64,000 nucleotides of DNA from Littorina saxatilis (lineage: Eukaryota; Mollusca; Gastropoda; Littorinimorpha; Littorinidae), in NCBI RefSeq assembly GCF_037325665.1, contig NC_090254.1:44142693-44206692 (forward strand), in the 5' to 3' direction. The notes under the pieces were generated by a model that made no database searches, was not told the DNA's origin, and saw only the letters and a list, made by a program, of their open reading frames with translations. Below, in pieces: positions 11,328 through 25,200 of this stretch. Position numbers and translations under genes: made by a program. Numbering within the stretch: the stretch's first letter is position 1; each line of letters opens with the position of its first letter.

Positions 11328-14288
11328 AGGTCTGGGACGAACGGAGGAGGAACGACGCCTCTCGGCCGCCGACTAGAACACGAGAGAGAAGAACCAGTCA
11401 CCTACCACGTTCTCGGCAACTCCGCCCTGGTTAAGTTCGAGCCCGGCGCCGGCGTGGAGAGTGAGCAGCAGAACTCCACCAACGGATTGAGGGCCGCAGT
11501 AGGAACAGAAGCTGGAGGAGAGGCAGCGGCAGTCGACGGCAGCGGCTTTGACGGTCAGGTGGGGTACTCATAAGACCTTGTTAGCGGCACTTGACCGCAT
11601 GATGGGGGTGTCACTCGGATGCTGCCTGTTCTTCAACCGCCCCCCTAACCCCACTAACTGACCTCCTTAGAAAAAGAAGGATAGGCTAGGATCCAACAAT
11701 TCCTATTGATAATTTTACTTATTTATTTATTTATTTATTTTTTTTTTTTTTTGGGGGGGGGGGGGGGGGTTGCGCTCTCTCGTTTCCGTTGCGATGATAA
11801 CCTGAAAAGGTTCCTGCAATCTATCGATCCTGATCCTGATCCTGATGGTGCTGTTTGAGTTGTAAGTCGACTAACTGTTATTCATGAAAGCCAGCTTTGA
11901 ACCGCAAACGTCACGTGACGGCTGAAAACTTAACGGACCCCGCTCTCGTCGCTGCAGTCGCTAACGGTATGATGCCGCCGGGAATCTATTGATGTTTAGA
12001 TGGCTGTGTCCACATGGGGTCTTATCAGGCCTGAAAGGGGCGAGTATTTTACTCGCCATGACGAGTAGAAACATGTTACTCACTAACTGGCGAGTAGAAA
12101 TGTTCATCTACTCGCCAAATGCGAGTAAAGTTGCTGAAACAAATTGCTGGTTTGGCTAGTAAAGTTTGCTCTCTGGCTAGTAAATTTCCAGAATCACTAG
12201 CCAAAGGCGAGTACACCATTATTTTGTTGGACTTTCAGGGCTGCTTATGCTGACCGTGCTTCTCTCGGCTAGTAGGAAAGCGTCGAGTGACGGTGATTTC
12301 CTTTGATAAGGGTGTATGTGCATATGCGTACAGAGCAAGAAGCGAGGTAACAATCGTAAAACAATGATAGCTAAAGACGTTGTAACTTGGTAAAGTGAAT
12401 AGCAGTTAAAATCGGAATTTAGTGCCAAAGGTTTTGGCCACTAAAGCCACTTCAAATTTCCCACCCTTCATGAACTGTCCTCCAGACCATCACGCTGGTG
12501 GAGGATGAGCACAACGTGGGCACCTTCAAGATCGCGCAGATCGGCGTGGACAACACCCTGCGCGTCATCGACAACGACCGCATCGTGGTTTTCCAGGACG
12601 AGACGGCAGTCACCTCGGTGTGCAAGCAGGAGGTCCTTCAGCCTGAGAGTGACAAGGTATGTCTCTGTGTGTCTGTCTCTGTCTGTCTGTCTGCCTCTCG
12701 CTCTCTGTCTGTCTCTCTCTCTCTCTCTGTCTGTCTCTCTCCTTTCTCTGTCTCTGTGTCTCTCCCTCTCTGATGATTTTAGAAGTTCTGTCAATGTACA
12801 AAAACTTGCCTATTTCGGAAATTTATGTTGTGCCTATGATATCTACCCAGGTAACCAAATTTACTTCAAAGTTCTATCTTTATTGACACAAAAAACTGCA
12901 TCTGTTAAGTGTTATCCCCAAAAGTCACTCAAAAACGTCCATTTTTACCCATAATTCCTTCACACATCACTCTTTAAGACAAAAAACAAAGGGAATTTTT
13001 ATCAAGAACCTTGAAACAAAATTGGAAAAGCTTGCCAAAGACACAAACTTAATTTCCGTGCCATCGCTGACCCTAATTGTTGAATAAAAACCCTGTTCAA
13101 ACCAAGGTCCACGAAGAAGAGTCCCCCTCCGCCTGCATCAGCAGATCCTTCCACGCCCTCAACAACGACAACATCAACATCCCCGACGCCTACAGGACAG
13201 CCACCACGGCTACCGACAACGTGGGGCTGTACGAGGATGGGTCACAAAGGGGGCAGCGAAGAAGAGACGCAGCTTCTGGCTTCGACCATAATGCTACTGA
13301 ACGCGTTGCGACGTTCAGCGAGACAGGAGTTCTGCGGGGTCTACACTCAGCAGGCATGAAAACTTCCTCTTTTTGAATTTTTCTGTTTAAATTTCCTCTT
13401 TTGTTTTAAACATTTTCTGTACAAAAAAAATCTAAAACCGGTTTTATTTTGAGGATTTGAATGCTAAATCTAATACTTGTTCAGGTACAAGCTCACATGT
13501 ACAAGTACAGTACATTTAGGTTTCCTTCTTAGGTTCTAAAACATTTAGAAGTGCTACACAATGCTTTGTACCCAGGCACTGACGGCAGGCATGGGAATTG
13601 TCCGCGAAATCGCGGATTTCCGCGAAAAGGAAATTACGTTTCAGCAAAAATAAAATATTGTCAGCGTAAAAAAAAAGGTAAATTAAATTATATGTATACT
13701 ATTGTCTCTCTGTCCATTATTTGCTTACACAAGAACTGTCAAAATATTGGTCTAAAATGCTAAAATTCGTTTTCTTTCCGGGGGGCTATGCCCCCCTGGT
13801 CCCCCCTTGACCTATTTTCAGAGGTTTTTTCTGTTTTGGAATTCCCATGCCTGGACGGATATTGCTCGTGAACCTTACTTTACCTCCTCCCCCCCCCCCC
13901 CCCCCCACTCCTCTCTAACCTTCCCCTTTTCCAAGTTTTTGGCTCACGTAAGTGTAGCCTATGCGATCGTAACTTTGTCTGTCTGTGCGTGCGTGCGTAT
14001 GTGCGTATGTGCGTGCGTGCGTGCGTGTGTATGTCTGTGGTAGAAACTCTAACATTTGAAGACGTCACATTACATTGACAACATTTGAAGACGTCACATT
14101 ACATTGACGTCACATTATGACGTAAGAGGGTTAGACGTCACGCGAAGGAAGTACTGAAAGTCTCGGTCATTATTATTTTGAGCGGGCCGAGACTAGTTGG
14201 CAGTCGTGTCCCTGTAAGTAGGCTACATGCAGACAGACAGATCTAGATCTAGTGTCTCGCTTTCTTGCACAGTTTCACCTATAGATGC

Positions 14289-14365
<77 letters not shown>

Positions 14366-17300
14366 CGGAGTGATTGAGTTTGTGTTACTGTTTGTCGATT
14401 TCTTACGTGAGCCTTGATGGCTTCGCCTCTTGTTGTTGTTGTTGGTTTGTTTGTTCGTTTTGATATTCACCTGTGTTCCTGCCCGATTCAGAAGCTGCTC
14501 TGCACGCGGGCCAGCCTCTTCAACCCAGACCCGTATTAGGCCCTTCTCCATCTGGCTTCCCTGGGGTTGGAAACTGTCAGGTGAAGTCCTGGCACTACCC
14601 CACGGACAGGGAGGCACCTCCTCCTCCTCCCCCCAACACCCTGACCCATTTCGTCGGTGATGCCTCCAGCTCGTTTGCCGGTGCTAACGGTTCTTCAGAG
14701 CCAGGATCTGTGTCAGCCCCCACCTCCTCATCTTCCTCCGCTGCTTCCATACACCCGCAGAGCTACCCGGAGTACGGCGTGTCTTCGTCGGGTGTGCCCC
14801 CCGCTGCCACCCAGCATGGAAGCTACACAGAGCTGGGTGCTGCTGCCTTCCCCGGGTATGCTCCTGGAGTCGCCACCTGGTCTGTCCCAGGTAAACTGGA
14901 AGAGAGAGAGAGAGAGAGGGGGGGGGGGGGGGTGTTAAGAGAGGAATAGAGAGGGGGGATGAGATATAGGTGGTGGGAGGATGATGGAAGGCCAGAGAGA
15001 GACAGAGATGGATGGATGGATTGATGGTTTATTCATTAAGACAAGAGAGGGAGAGGGAGAACATCTGCGTGTCTTCTGTGTGTGTTATGTCTGTGGGAGC
15101 AAATTACCCATTTTCTTGGGCGGTTGGGGAAGATGAGGTTAGGTCGGTACGTTGTACAGACTGTATGCAAGCGATAGGGCTGGGTTTTGATACATGTTAT
15201 CGTTGATGGTAGCTGCCTTCGACCCTTGAAGATTTGAATTCTTTTTCTTCAGTCCAGAATCTTAATCAAATGGGGCAGAGTACGATTTTAAGATACAAAT
15301 AACTAAGGGACGTAAGCGCTGTCAAGACATACATGTGCAATAAAACTAAGTGAGAGTCATGCGGAACCTATCCTTTTGCACCTCAGAGAATAACAAGCAT
15401 TGATTTAACATGAACAAGCGACTTGCACCTGAGTCCTCAGAGAATAACAAGCACTGACTTAACATGAACAAGCGACTTACACCTCAGAATATAACAAGCA
15501 TTGATTTAACATGAACAAGCGACTTGCACCTCAGAGAATAACAAGCATTGATTTAACATGAACAAGCGACTTGCACCTCAGAGAATAACAAGCATTGATT
15601 TAACAAGCGACTTGCACCTCAGAGAATAACAAGCATTGATTTAACATGAACAAGCGACTTGCACCTGAGTCCTCAGAGAATAACAAGCACTGACTTAACA
15701 TGAACAAGCGACTTACACCTCAGAATATAACAAGCATTGATTTAACATGAACAAGCGACTTTCACCTCAGAGAATAACAAGCATTGATTTAACATGAACA
15801 AGCGACTTGCACCTCAGAGAATAACAAGCACTGATTTAACATGAACAAGCGACTTGCACCTCAGAGAATAACAAGCATCGATTTGACATGAACAAGCGAC
15901 TTGCACCTCAGAGAATAACAAGCATTGATTTAACATGAACAAGCGACTTGCACCTCAGAGAATAACAAGCATTGATTTAACATGAACAAGCGACTTGCAC
16001 CTCAGAGAATAACAAGCACTGATTTAACATGAACAAGCGACTTGCACCTCAGAGAATAACAAGCACTGATTTAACATGAACAAGCGACTTGCACCTCAGA
16101 GAATAACAAGCATCGATTTGACATGAACAAGCGACTTGCACCTCAGAGAATAACAAGCATTGATTTAACATGAACAAGTGACTTTCACCCTTAAAAAAGG
16201 ATGATAGCCGCAAGTTCATATACATGTTCCTCAATCTCCAAGAATCAAAAAACAGGAAATGTACGTTATTGGAACGTTAAAGTTCCTCATTCTCCAAGGC
16301 AAACATTCATTCTCGTTGCACATGAATGCATTTAAATTACTCAGAGCACTTACGTCCTTTCACCTTCCCCAGGTCAACCAGAAAATGTGCTTGCTTACTC
16401 CATGCCGGAGGGGGCGGAGCAGAAGACAGGGGTGGGGTACGGACACCCCCACGCCCCCGTCTACACTGCCATCCCCCCGTCCTTTCTGTCCAGCGGTCCC
16501 GGGTCCGGGTATGTGGGCTACGCTGGTGACGTCGGCAGATCTTGGAGAGCAGGTAAACTCAACTTGAGAATGTTTTTTCTTGGTTTGAAACATATTTGTC
16601 AATGATAGTAGTCAATCTTTGTTTATCGAGGTGTACTTAATAAGGAGCCAGAATCTTAAACAGATGGCAGAACGATATTCTAATATCTGACAGTATTGGC
16701 GTTAACCGGTAATTACCGGTATTTTCCGGTTGAAACGAGAAAATACCGGAACAAAATTGGCTGCCGGTATGACCTACCGGTTGATTTTTTTAACTACCGG
16801 GGTTTTTTTTGCTGGTAAAACAACAAACCCAGTACTCTGAGTTGGACTCTTACTGGTTCCAACGACCAGCCTACCGTTTTTTTCACGACGGTTTGCATCA
16901 TAAAAGTTTGCGTACCAGTTTGAAAAAATATTAGCGCCGTCACTGAAACAGATGGCAGAACGATATTTTAATATGTGAGAAACCAAGAGTAGTAAGGACT
17001 CTTATTCTATCCGACGAATGCATTATACGTTTTGATATCGACGACCTCTTTATTGCTTCCCCACTTCAAAAACAAAAACACCTAAATTAAAAAAAAAATA
17101 TATATATATATGAAAATGTAATTATCCCAGAATTTAGTTGAGCAAGTGACTAAAGACTTTTTGAAAGAAAAGACATTTTGAAATACTGAAAAGTACAAAA
17201 AAGAGTGAACAAAAAGAAATAATAATAAGAGGGAGGGATATGGAACAGCCAAAACTGAGACAAATACTTGGTAAATACAAAATGTCCAGAGAATTAGCAA

Positions 17301-19187
17301 TATATCTAACATTGACTGACTGTGTGATGATATCTTCTGCTATTGGTCTGTTTCGACAGTGATATCAAAATCGAGACCGGAGGTCGAGATTTTGTTATCA
17401 CTAGTCTCAACAGCCCATAGCAGAAGATATCATCACACAGTCCGTCAATATTGGGTCCTATTTCTCTGATATCTAGGGAGCTACTTGGGGGAAGTTTTCT
17501 GGCGAATTACATCTTAAAAGGTTCCAGGGACATTCGCCGTGCTGTAATTTGGACACGCCTACAATAATTAGCTCGAAAGTAGTCCGTAATTTTATTTGGC
17601 GAACGAATGTTGGTGAAGGGTGTCTCTTATCCCGTAAACACGCTTGGTCAGATCTGAGGTAGTAACACGAACTGTTTCCATGGGAAGGAATCTCTCTTTC
17701 TTTTCTGCACATGTAAATCATATCGGTCATACTCACATCGATAATCGACGATGTTCGAAAATAACTATATATGTCAAGTTTGTTTGGGTTGTGAAAGGAG
17801 ACCAAATACTCTTGATTTAATTCAGGCAATCTTTCCTACGTGACATTATAGGCCAGTCACTAGCGAGGGGTGTGTCTGGAACAATTCGACAGGCCTGAAA
17901 GTGGCGAGTATTTTGCTTGCCATGGCGAGTAGAAACATGTAAATGGCGAGTAGAATTGTTAATCTACTCGCCAAATGCGAGTAAAGTTGCTGAAACAAAT
18001 GGTTGGTTTGGCGAGTAAAATTTGCTCTCTGGCTAGTAAATTATGAGAAGTACTAGCCAAAGGCCAGTGCCCCATTTTGTGGACTTTGAGCGCTGTTGGA
18101 CAAGTAGCACCCTTGGAAAGTGTACCTCACTAAAAGCAAGACTTTTTACACCCCCGGTATAGGGGTGTGTATAGGATTCGGTCGATGTGTTTGTGTGTTT
18201 TGTGTGTTTGTGTGTTTGTGTGTTTGTGTTCGCATATATAGATCTCAAGAATGAACGGACCGATCGTCACCAAACTTGGTGAACAGGTTCTATACATTCC
18301 TGAGACGGTCCTTACAAAAATTGGGACCAGTCAAACACACGGTTAGGGAGTTATTGGTGGATTAAAATTATACAAGCACTTATAGACGGACACCCCCGTT
18401 GGTCAAAGGGAAATAACCATTCTCACTGCCACCAACTGAGAAGGTTATTTCCCTTTGACCAACGGGGGTGTTTTTCCTACCTCGGAGGAATTTCTTGTTT
18501 TTGTGGAATTCGTCTCTTTACTTGTTTCAGCAAAATCCAACGAAGCGACAGAACTTGCTCACAACGGGCGGGAGTCGACGCTGTATCACCAACATCAACA
18601 ACACCAGCATCCCCCCCAACAGCCGCCCCACCCCGGCGCCTACACCCCGGTACCCATTGTACGCCCCTACGCGACCTACCCGGGGTGGGAGAACGCTGGT
18701 GCGCACCCGCCTCCAAGACACGTGCGTTACATGGCCCCTGTCGGGGCTAGAGGGAGATCCAGTTCTAGGATTCACAGTGAGTTGGATCGAAATATCTAGT
18801 TGGTTTTATTCCTGGCAAAATAGTGTTTCAAACCACAGGAGCTTGTCTCAAAGCGCCGGTCGATGGAAGTATCCTACTCCTACTAGTGAATAATAGTAGT
18901 AATACTACAATAAGGATAAAGGAATAGCATACTTCCATCGACCGGCGAATTAATACAAGCTCCTGTGATTCCAACTGAGTAAGGGATTAGAGAGGAAGTT
19001 AAGAGTGCCTAACGAGTGTCTCCTGAGAGTCAGTGAAATGAAAATGTTGCCTGATTTCAAACAAAGATGATTTTTCCAATATGTCATTGTCACTCTCTCT
19101 GTCTGTCTCTCTCTCTGATTGTCTCTGTCTCTCTTTCTGATTGTCTCTGTCTCTGTCTCTGTCTGTCTCTCTCTCTGTCTCTCTCTG

Positions 19188-19229
<42 letters not shown>

Positions 19230-22200
19230 AGAATAGGCTTTACTATGTTTCACAAATTGAACAATACACTTTGAATTGCCTCCTCAAAAGGAAAACACTG
19301 AAACCAGATTGTGTCTCTTTGTGTCAGAGACCCGACATAGCGGGATGCCCGTGCAGACAGCAACGAACACGGGTCACCTGGCCAACATGGTGACCCCCAG
19401 ATCCTCCGCCCCTGTCTTGGTCAGCCCAGCCATGGTGGGCAGGCCGCGCAAACGATCCACATCGTCTCACGTCGACCATGCTGCAGTCGCCAAAGCTGGC
19501 GGTTTTCAGGTGAGCAAACACTTAAGTACCGTATACCTGAGATGGTTGATGGCAGGGATGTCCGATGACCAAATCGTCGGTCCGATCACCAGGGGCGAGT
19601 AACAAATCCGCAGGGCTATTAGAATCAGGCCAGTGAAATTTCTGATCAAATGCAGAGCTGTGGCCCCTGGATGTCATAGAACAAGGCCATTCCTTTTAAA
19701 GTCTGCAAAATCGATTTTGTTTTTTGTGTTTTTGCTTTGTATTAATTATCCAATTATATCTATAAAAAAAAATTAAAAAAAATTTAAAAAAAAAGATTAA
19801 TGTGGTGCCAACTCCTCTCTCTCAAGGTCTTTGGCTTCCCCGGCCATGAATAAGGTCTGGTATCTATTTCCAGCTGGGAAGACCGGAGAGCGCTCGGGAT
19901 AGCCGGATATTTTTTATTCGCCTCGGGTGTGGATCTTACCCACAACCTCCAGCGCGACTGAGAGGCAAGCGTTCCAACTCCGGCTCTCAACGCAAACAGT
20001 CATTTTGGTACATCTTGGTTTCTATACTTTTCAGCCAGAAAGTAACATCCACAAAGGAGAACCTCAGAGAAAGCGAGCCAGGGATCAACACCACAACCAG
20101 CAACAGCAGCAACAGCAGCAGCAACAATCAGCACAGCAACAACAAGGAATGCCCCTGTCCGCCCTGAGTACCGTGTCATCCAACGTGCACACGCTCAAAC
20201 CAGGTGCCTCATCCTTTGTTTTTGTGTTGTTTATTTTGTTATCATATTGTACTTGTAATATTGATGTTTTCACGTGCTTCGTCACATTCATTGGTGAAAT
20301 GTTGTATTCGTTCGGGGCACGAAAAAACAAGCTCTAGTTTAACTTCTACTTCTTCGTCGTCTTGATCGTCTTGTTCTCCTTCTTCTGCGTTATTGGGCTT
20401 CAACCATCACGTACACTCGTGCTTTGCACGGGTGGGTCTTTGAGTGTGGCCGTTTTTCCCTGACATTTATGCAACCAAACTTCGTTTTCGGGGATGCATG
20501 CTGAATATATTCGTGTTTATATAACACTGTAACGAACTCTGACATGGACGACATGAATTGCCCATTTGACTTGTGCTTGCCGCGTGTAGGGCCCTATTTA
20601 AACAAGAAATTCCTCCGAGGTAGGAAAAACACCCCCGTCCTTACCATTCTCACTGCCAGCAACTGAGAAGGTTATTTCCCTTTGACCATTAATATGTCCC
20701 TCTATAAGTCCTTGTAGAATCGTAATCCAGCAATAACTCCCTAACCGTGTGTTTGACTGGTCCCAATTTTTGTAAGGACCGTCTCAGGAATGTATAGAAC
20801 CTGTTCACCAAGTTTGGTGACGATCGGTCCGTTCATTCTTGAGATCTATATGCGAACACAAACACACAAACAAACAAACAAACACATCGACCGAATCCTA
20901 TACACACCCCTATACCGGGGGTGTAAAGAAAAGGGGTAAGTTACAAGCAGACATGATTGTGTTGCTTTCCTAATTGTTAGCTTATTGATGTGTTTTTTCA
21001 TTATTCGGAATCTGAATACAATCTCGTATAACCCAACCAAGGCCACATCATCGCCTGGTACATCGACTATCTGATCCACGAGAACGAGGACCGGACCCAG
21101 ATCTCTAGGGCCTTCACCCTGCCCGTCAACCTCTTCCACACCGACGACTTTTACTTCTTGGACTCGCTCAGGAAAAAGGTAGGTGATATTAGCATGGAAG
21201 CCGGGGGGGGGGGGGGGGGTAAAGCTCTGCATGACCTGTGATCCGTGGGTCAAGGGTACGAATCCTGTGTAGCACGAGCTTGGGGAGTTCTTTGCTCGTA
21301 CGGCAGGTGTACTTGGAGTAACAAATTCGTCACGAGATTTTTAGTCGGGAGTCAATTTTTGCGGGAGTATTTTTTTGTTTTTGTATTACACCGGGACAGA
21401 CACGGGTCAACATTATACACAGACTCAGTCGGAGATGATATCTGTTCAATCCCCGTGTTATCACTGTGGCACGTCAAGTAGATCTAGCTTGGTCATTCTG
21501 TCATAAGTGCAGGTGGCTAAACTAAACACGCACCCACCTGGGTAGCGCGACTAGTGATGCTGCTGGCTTTAAACTGAGAAGAAGCTACCCGAATTTTCCA
21601 GCGATGGGACAATAAGGTAATGCAAATGAAATATAATGGAAATGCATGGATGCTGGTCTTTTGTCAGCTTTCATTGACTATGGTGTGTGTGTAGTGTGTG
21701 TGGGTTGCTGGTCTTTTGTCAGCTTTCATTGATTATGGTGTGTGTGTAGTGTGTGTGGGTTGCTGGTCTTTTGTCAGCTTTCATTGATTATGGTGTGTGT
21801 GTAGTGTGTGTGGGTTGCTGGTCTTTTGTCAGCTTTCATTGATTATGGTGTGTGTGTAGTGTGTGTGGGTTGCTGGTCTTTTGTCAGCTTTCATTGATTA
21901 TGGTGTGTGTGTAGTGTGTGTGGGTTGCTGGTCTTTTGTCAGCTTTCATTGATTATGGTGTGTGTGTAGTGTGTGTGGGTTGCTGGTCTTTTGTCAGCTT
22001 TCATTGATTATGGTGTGTGTGTAGTGTGTGTGGGTTGCTGGTCTTTTGTCAGCTTTCATTGATTATGGTGTGTGTGTAGTGTGTGTGGGTTGCTGGTCTT
22101 TTGTCAGCTTTCATTGATTATGGTGTGTGTGTAGTGTGTGTGGGTTGCTGGTCTTTTGTCAGCTTTCATTGATTATGGTGTGTGTGTAGTGTGTGTGGGT

Positions 22201-25200
22201 TGCTGGTCTTTTGTCAGCTTTCATTGATTATGGTGTGTGTGTAGTGTGTGTGGGTTGCTGGTCTTTTGTCAGCTTTCATTGATTATGGTGTGTGTGTAGT
22301 GTGTGTGGGTTGCTGGTCTCTTGTCAGCTTTCATTGATTATGGTGTGTGTGTAGTGTGTGTGGGTTGAGTGTGTGTGGTGCATAGCTGCCAACCCTCCCG
22401 GATTTTCCGGGAATCTCCAGAATTTTACAACTTCTCCCTGCTCATATTCAAAACTAAACGGTCCCCCGGGACGCCCTGGCTCCTGGATTTTGACTTCAGA
22501 AGGTTCGCAGCTATGGTGGTATGTGTGTGAGTGTGTAAATGCGTGTGTATGTGAGTGTGTGCAAGTGTTCGTCCCTGCCTGCGTCCGCGCGCGTGCTGAT
22601 CTAACGTGTCAACTACAACATCATAAAACTAGTAATCTACATATCAATCCTTCCCAGATCCGGTTCCCCAGCGCCAAGTTCCTGGCGTGGATGCAGTGTC
22701 ACCTGCCTTCGCTCAACGCGCACGCCATCGACTTCAGGGAGGGGCGGGCGAGCTGTGACGCCGCGTCCAGCGTCACCTCGTGGAACCAGGACTGGGGCTG
22801 GCAGAACAAGTCCAAGCGAGACATCATCCATGACGTCTTCTTCTACTTCCAGCACCGCAAGGTAAAGAGGGGTGGAGCCATATAAATGTATGTTAAATGT
22901 AAGTACAGTCGAACCCGTCTAAAAAGAGACCACCCAAGGTACTTAACAAAAGTTGTCTCTTTGGGCGGGTGGTCCCTTAAGACAGGTGATTTATATAGCC
23001 GTAAACCTGACCGTCGGGGATCCTTATGGGTGGTCTTTATGGAGAGGGGGTCTTTATGGAGAGGGGGTCTCGAGGTCAGGTTCCACTGTATAGGGTAGGT
23101 TCGTGCCAATATTATATATTTACAAACATGTGTGAATATTTTTTTTGTTAATAAAAAAGGAGGGATGGAGATGGAGGGAGGAGTTGAGGGAAACCTTGAG
23201 GAGGGAGGGTCCGTGAGTTGTTGTACAGTGGAACCATGTTTTTTAAGACCTCCAAAAATCCGAGAAAATCAGGTCTTTAAAAGGAGGGGGTCTTAAGATG
23301 GGGGTGAATCACAGGGGTGGGACTTTTCCGCGAATCCGCGGACACAACCTACGAATTCCGCTGGGGTAATCTATTTTTCCACGTCCATTTCATCACAGTA
23401 TCTATAACTTGTTGACTGAATGATATGGAGAGAAGTGAAGATGGAACAGAACACTGGAGGCTTGAGAGTTAAATTGTGCTGACTGAAAACTCCTGATAAC
23501 TAATAGTCATGTTGAGCTTCAGTGCATTGGGGCGTCACTTGGATCATACTATTGCCAGTATTGGATTATGGATACATGGTTCATTACTTTAGTATGTACC
23601 ATTACAATGTTACCATTGTTGTGTGAAAGTTTTTTTGTTTTTTTTGTTTTTTGTTGTTGTTGATTTTAATGTACCATTAAATTACATATTCCTACTCCGA
23701 ATCACATGTAGCATTGACACAATCGGAGATGCTAGGTTCTGAAAAGGCTAACCGTCTAAGGGAAGCAACCCCAACCACAAAAAGTGTAAACGTAGCCTTG
23801 GTAATGACCATACACCCGGGGAGTTACCTCCCATCGTGCATGCCATGTCACTACTGCTACTGAACACGTGGTTCATATCATTCGACCTTACAGCTTTCGA
23901 GGGAGCAGGTTGTTGATTTTTGGGCTCCCCTGTGGCTGCGCTGTTTGGTGTTGTTTTGACACCCACCGGCCACGTTACCGTCTATCTTGCCTCCTGCTTC
24001 GTAGTTGGTGAGCTCTTTCCATTTTGGTCATTATTTTGACAGGAAATTTGTTGTAGTTGCTGATTTTCGTCCGTGTTTGGACCTGTGATATTTCAGTGAC
24101 TACTGTTGGCCGCCATTTTTGTTGTCAGCATGAGTTGACAGATTTTGTGGCTAGGCCGATGTATTTTGGAGGTAAACGTAATTTTACCTGCTTACTTGCT
24201 TGCTGCTTTGTTTAGTTGGTAAGCTTGTTCCTTCTTGTCTTTAGTTTGACAGGAATTTATCTATAGTTGCTGACTTTTTGTCCGTTTGGACTCCTAAATG
24301 CGTTTCAGTAACTTATCTTGTGGCCGCCACTTTCGGTTGCTCAGCTTTCCTGACAGCTTATTTATGTGGCTAGGCCTATGTTATGGTGAGGTTCTCCTTA
24401 CTTTACCTGCGTTTTTGCCTTCTGCTTTGTTAGTTGGTAAGCCATTTCATATTTCGTCATTACTTTGACAGGAATTTTTGTTATTGCTTAATTTTCGTCC
24501 GTTTTGGACTTCTAAATTTTGTCCAGTAACTTATCGCTTGGCCGCCATTTTGTGTATCAGCGTTGCTGACAGTGGTTTACTTGGCTAGGCTTTAGCAGGT
24601 ATCTACCAGTCCGTAGGACTGGTCGTGGTTTCGGATTTAACATGTTTGTTATGTTTTGTTCGTTACTCTTTCTGCCTCGAACAATCACTTTGTGGGGCAG
24701 TCATATACTGTTGTACGTCCTGTTTCTTCTCCTCGCCTTCTCTGCCGTTAGCAGATCAGGTGTTGCAGGTGTCTGCGTTATCTTTGTGAAGAAATTTTCG
24801 CGTTCCAAGCCTGCGTCTTCCGTTGGTCCCGCTGTCTGTGGGCGACGTCACCTTGTTGGCTTCTTTGACGCTTCCGGCCGAGACGTTGTCTAGGGCGGAT
24901 GTTTTGCTTCTTCGTCTTCTACCGCTGTGGTGGGCGATTCAAGTAAGTCGAGCTGGTCCACAGGCCCTCGTGAGGCCGTCGGACAGTCCCTGCTGGGACA
25001 CAGCTCTTTTCGGCGGGTTCACGACCCGCAAACCCCTGTTCGGTCGCACCCTGGCTTCACTGAAGACCATTGTGTGGCTGAGCAATGGCGGCAGTTGGTT
25101 CCGGCTACTTCTCCGACGTACGCACCCGCTGGGGTCGTTTCCGGAGTTGTCTAGCCGTTTCCGACTGCTGCGCTTCCGGCACTCGCCGGAAGCATAGGTC

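Noticed and set aside
14279-14617. Minus-strand frame over exon 5 region
   Set aside because: Antisense shadow of a GC-rich coding exon joined to a CA repeat.
15370-16190. CRISPR-like array
   Set aside because: Units are head-to-tail with no unique spacers; this is a minisatellite in an animal intron.
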